Shown piece after piece: positions 57,001 to 63,000 of a stretch of DNA of 64,000 nt. Origin of the DNA: Branchiostoma floridae. Its lineage: Eukaryota; Chordata; Leptocardii; Amphioxiformes; Branchiostomatidae. The position numbers and the translations under genes are program-made. The stretch lies in assembly GCF_000003815.2 (NCBI RefSeq), contig NC_049980.1:21713249-21777248 (forward strand). The letters are read 5' to 3'. The notes beneath the pieces are model-generated. The model saw only the letters and a program-made list of their open reading frames with translations. It was not told where the DNA came from and searched no databases. Within the stretch, counting starts at the first letter, position 1, and each line of letters begins with the position of its first letter.

Positions 57001-60000
57001 TGAGCCAGCTCCACCATTGGTTGCTATGACACCAGAGCCCTTGATGAGGTGACAGTTCATCCAGATGCTCCCACCACTACCTCCTCCACTTGGACTTGAC
57101 CCTTAAGGTACACAATAACATGTCAATTTATTCCTAAGCCTGTTTGTTTGCATTACTAAAATATCATCCCCACAAAAAAAGATAAATTCAAGAAATGATC
57201 TTAGGCCACAACAATTTAATTTCTTGTTTCACGGATTCGCTCGCTCCTATTTTTTGGAAAAAAAAAAATTACCACTCAGCAAATTTTCACCATTAATGAA
57301 CTATTCACCAACTTTCTGGTGTAGCAAATTGGCCTATACATTATACGCTCCTTAAAGTGTGGGTACAGGTGCTGTTACTGTACAATAATAGTGTTTTTGT
57401 ACTTTTTTCAAGCTGAAAACTTTTTTTCTTTATGTTTTGGATTAGCCGTTACCTTTACCCCAACCATTTTACAATTCTTATTTTTATTTTTATTTCGCCC
57501 TCTCGCTCCATATTTTTTATGAAAAAATCTGTGAACCAAGAAATTAAATTGGTGTGGCCTTAGCACATTAAAACAAAAATTTCAATAATTGGTTAGAGCA
57601 CAAGTTGTTAACACGAAAGTGAAGTTGCATTAGCTAGAACATCCCACGGTTTATTTTGACCTGGGGTATATTCTGGCCTGTTTCCATGGTATAAAAATTT
57701 CTGCTTGGTAACTTCCAATACCACAATAATCTTGAAATTCTACCTGGTCAACAAAAAAAAGCAGTACAATGAGGTCGCTCACCATCTCCATCACCACCAT
57801 TGGCAGACACCAGGCCGTCAATGTGAATGGTGTTGGTGACATTGAACCAGATCCTTCCACCACCAGACCCAGCGTCTGTCCCTCCTCCGGCACTACCAAA
57901 CTGGTCTGGCTCGTAGATGTCCCCGTATGGCTGTCCGGTCTGTTCCGTGCCTACAAAAAACACAATGAACCAAATGAAGACAATTTACACTACCAGTTGA
58001 AATCGTTATAAGCTTTTAGGTTAAGAAATTATAATAAATAAAGTGACTCTATTATTTGAATATAAAGGACTCTAGACTTAATGTTTATGGGAGGACACAA
58101 TGCACAACATCTGAATGCAAGCAAAAGGCACAAGCTCATGTACATTTTTTCAATTATTTTGTGTCAATATACATGTAGTCACAAAAAAGGATTCAAGGAC
58201 CAGCTCAATAAAAAAATGATTATTGAGGAAGAGAAATAGTGTGAATCCTTTCCGAATGGTAGTCTGAAAACAATTATAGTTACTTTTTCCATGGCCACCA
58301 CTACCACCATGTCCTCCTCCAGAGGCTGAGTTAGAGCGCTCCACGGAGCCCAGACCGATGTTGATGATGCCATGAAGTCCCCTACGATAAGAGCCATCTG
58401 GGTTTAGGCTGGACCCGTCAGAAGCCGAATATCCCTGCCCATCAGCGGACAATGTTCCCCCATCATCGACGGTGATATTTTCTGAGTGAATATACAGGTG
58501 AGTCCCTTCCACCAGACCTCCTCCGTCTATGTGCAGAATCCTGGTGTCAAACGTGATGCCATGTTCACTGACAGGGTCTGATATCATGTGAATGTACCCT
58601 TTGTCTTGTACATGGACCACATCAAACACATACTGCCCTTCTTCCTCATTTGCTGTTCTGCCTGGAAAGGAGACAAACAAAAAGAACAGTTGTCATAAAA
58701 GGGGCTTTACATAATACATGTAGCAAAATTCATAATGTTTGCATCTAACAACAGGGAATTATCAGACAAAGAGATATAATGGTGCCTACCATGTCTGTTG
58801 AGATAGAAATGTCCTTCATGATGCAAGGTCAAGTTTGATACATGGGAGAGAACACCATTGAGAATGATGCTGACCCCATGAACGAAAGTGTCTGGAGCCA
58901 TTCCAATGTGGCCCCCCTCATACACATGCACACTGAAGGGTAGGTCAATCTTCTCTCTCTGTAAGACGATCAAAGTATGTCATTGTACGTTATTTTCCTA
59001 CAATATGTGAGACTGCATATATTTATTAAGCTTCTTTGAAAAATAGCAGACACAGATACACCTAATCTGAAGTAAAATGTTGAGCAGTTACTGTGACAGT
59101 TGCTATTGTTGGTTTGCAAAGAAGCTACTTCATTTTGTACCAGGTTACCTTATTAGGACTTAGGTAACATCCACCATGCAACAGAGAAGTACAGTCATGG
59201 GAAATACTTGTTTGAGATTCCCCACCTGTAGGTCCATGCTCTGGTTGCTGCCCACATGGATGGCCCCAGTCCGATCTCCGATCATGTTTTGGAAAAAGAT
59301 GGAGGCAGGCTGGTCTGGGGGATCTGTCAGGACTGCCAGGTGGGCATTCCCATAGATCTGCAGCTCATCAAAGTAGTAGTTCTGATCACCTGGACACAAT
59401 CAAATATGCAAAATCATTTTCTGCAGAAAATCTGCTGCATAACTGACAATTATTATCTAAATCATGCAAACTCACTAACTATCCATTTTATCATTTGATA
59501 TCAATAAAAAATAATGACAAATATAGCAACACTTAATAGTTGTTATTTTTCATTAGAGTGTATATCAGGACATTTGACTGAGAAAAGCTGGAAATTTCTC
59601 ATTAAACAAATGTGTAGCAGTGAACATAAGACAAAATGTTTCAGTGACTTGGGATGTTTAATTAGCTCAACTAGTATCATGCATTTGGCTAATTTGAAAG
59701 ATGTTACAGTTTACATGGGAGCATACAAACCTGCAAGTTCATGTTCCCCATGAAATGGCAAAAACCATGCCCTGCTCTCATCCTCAGACAGGTCGTGGTA
59801 GTCCTCAATGGAGTTCTCCTCCTCAGAGGGCCCATTGCCGTTGTTGTGGAGCAGCAGGGTCGTGTGATTGTGTACTGCAAACATTCAACAATTCATCTTG
59901 TTTTAACCCTTTCGACACGGTCAGCCATTTTTTTGCCGTACCGCATTCGCCACGGTGCGCCATTATATTGCCGTAAATTTGAATCTCCCGCCAATCCTCT

Positions 60001-63000
60001 AGCCAATCAAGCCAAATTATATCACATCATCCAATCAGAGGGCTTGCAGGTCTGCCGATTGGCCAATCAGAGACTATGTGTTCTTTGGGCCTTCCCTGTT
60101 TGTTTGTGAAGGCTAAAATGTCGTCAGTTTCGGCGGTGTTTTCTGTCTAATTAGTGATTAGAAGAGGACAAAATGGCCGCGATTCTCAGGAAGCAAGAAG
60201 GATAATTTTCTCCAGGGATATCTAGGACGTGCAGGAATGTAAATAAACCATGTTTTTGTTGTAAAAGAAGGAGGAATGATCGCCTGATTGCCAGCGGTAG
60301 GTTTACTTCTGAAATCCCCGTTTATTTTTCTTTCTCGTATTTATCTGCCGATCTGTCCTGGTCATAATACGGTCAACATGTGCCACAAGTGCTGGAAATA
60401 CTCTGGGGGAGATTTAGATCTGTTTTCTCGCTAGGAATTGGCCCAAAACAACGTAATTTGCACAGTAAGATATACGCATGCATTGGGGAGGGGGGCAGAC
60501 CATTTTAGTTCAGACAACCTGTATTATTATTTTTTTTTTCGATTTTTTTTTGTGGAAATGGGAGAGGGCATGGTGTTTCTGAAAATCAGTCTTCCTACAG
60601 TGAAATTTGTTTTTTTATTTATTCTACCCAGATAAAAAGGGTAACATCGTACCAGCAATGTGTAATTGTACTGTTAAGTATTTCTGTAAACTTTTATGAT
60701 AAATGAATTACATTTTTTACCCTGAACAGACATTTCCTGATGTGAAACTTTTTCTGGAGGGAGCTTTGCATATGTACCTGGTGTACTTTCCATAACAATC
60801 GCTGTCCTCAGGTTGCTTATATGATGTTTGTTTTAATTTTATCACAAAGTTTAGCTTCTGAGCTTTCCAAAAATGTATAGTTTTCCCAGTCAAGTCTTTA
60901 CATGAAAGCTATAAAAATTAGAAACAAAATTTACCCATTGATGCATTTTGAGTCCGGAATTATATGCAGTGTTCTGGGATACATAAAAAATTTCATGCAG
61001 TGTCAAGAGGGTTAAACTTACATAGCAGCTAAACAACTGTACAAGTTCTATAACTATACCATCCAACCAAGTAATCGGCCAATCAATGAACCAACTAACT
61101 CACTAACCAACCAACAAAAAATAACACACTTGCTGAAATAAAAAGATCACATGTCCTAAGTGATGATAATCTTGTCATTTGAAGAAGGTTAAGTTGGCTG
61201 TAAAAGAGACAACCTATTAACAATGGTAAGTTCAAAGTCAAGCATTCTATATTTCTACCAAATATTGCAAAAGACAAACAAAGTGGACACAATAGGACAC
61301 CTTTATGGTAGAAGAAGATTGTGCCAGGTCCCCCGACACCTGCTGAGGTCCCCCCAAGTCCTCCGTAGGCCTGGAAGGATCCTGAGAATGTCCGGTTTGC
61401 AGCAAAGTAGACGGCAATTCTTCCTCCTGCACCTCCCCCTCCTCCATAGCTGCTAGAGTAGGAGTGCCCTTGTCCTCCGTTGGCTGACACAACACCGTAA
61501 CCCTGGTGATAAAACATGGTGTCCAGGTCTAACCATTCTTAAGATCATTTACATGTATGACAGATTGACAGTGTGAGAAGATGCCTCAGACACACGACAT
61601 GGATATAAGTGGTGGTTATACATGGCTGTTTAAAATGTCCAAACAATAGGCACTGCATGGTGCAAAGAAAATAAATGGAAGACATTGATCATAGAAGTAG
61701 CAAAAAACACCGTTTAAAAATAGCAAATTGTATTTTCTCAACCTAGCATGGCCATGAGCTCCAACCCTCTGCAGCAAAGTAGACAATATGACGTGATGGC
61801 ATCATAGAAGTGAGTTGCAAATGACGACTTACCCGCATGAGCTCTGTGTGAATGAAGAGACTGCCTCCACTGCCGCCTCCTGCTGCATAGTTCTCAGCAT
61901 CTCCTCCATCCACACTGATCAGACCATCCACCTGCACACATGGCCAGCAAGTGATGGAAAACAATTAAATAGTGACCATGAAGAATGTGTACAAATTGAT
62001 ATATGAGGGCTAGGAGTCAGTAAAACTTACAGCCATCTCTGTAAAACTTGAGAGCTTATAGGTAATAGATTGAGAAATCAAGAATTGAGGATACAAAATA
62101 CTATGTCATTATACCTGTAGTTTTTCTGCTACATTGAGAGTGATTGCTCCTCCACCTTTCCCAGCATATGCAGGGTTAGAGTAACCTCCTCTGCACCCAA
62201 CATCTCTGGGTTCAAACAAGTGGCCAAATGCACTGCCTGTAGTCCTGTAGCGGGAACCACGCCCTCCTCTACCACCGTGTCCAGCACCTACAGACAGACA
62301 CCGATCAACATCATGAGAGGCTTTTGATATGGCAGGCACAATTTTACAATTGACAATGTACCATTAGCTGAGAGAAAAAATGTGTTTAAACCTAAGATTA
62401 TGATCCACTACATTAGTAAGTACATGTGCTGATTCCTTTGTGATGGCTTGTATAAATACTGTGCAAAAAAGCGCAGCAGTTGAACTTCAGGAGAAGCGTA
62501 ATGTGACATAATGTTTTTCGGCCTTTGGTTTGAATGCTTCATGGTTCATTTGGGGAAGTAACAATGTATTTCAACAGCATGCAGTAAAAAATAGCTGCTA
62601 TCACTACTAACACTGAATGCCCTACCGCTGCTGCCATGTCCTGACCCAGAGCCCGATCCGTCCACACACTCCATCTCGTGCACGTCCCCTACCAGCCTTC
62701 CAAGGTCATCAATCACCACTTCTGCTGCTGTGATGTCCAAGCGTACAGCATGCAGGAGGCCATCGCCTTGGATGTGCAGTTTCCCAATCTTTCCAGAAAA
62801 CATTTGAGAAATTTTTTAAAAACGAATCAGTATACATAATATATATTTACATATTTTGTGCATTACTTGGAATATACTAGTAAGATGTCCTTGAGGATAA
62901 ACAAAAATAATGTTACCTGGAAAGTGATATTTTTGTTTCCATCTGTGACATCAGCAGGAGTAGTGACCTCTCCACCATATGCTACAGTCAGGGAGTCAAA

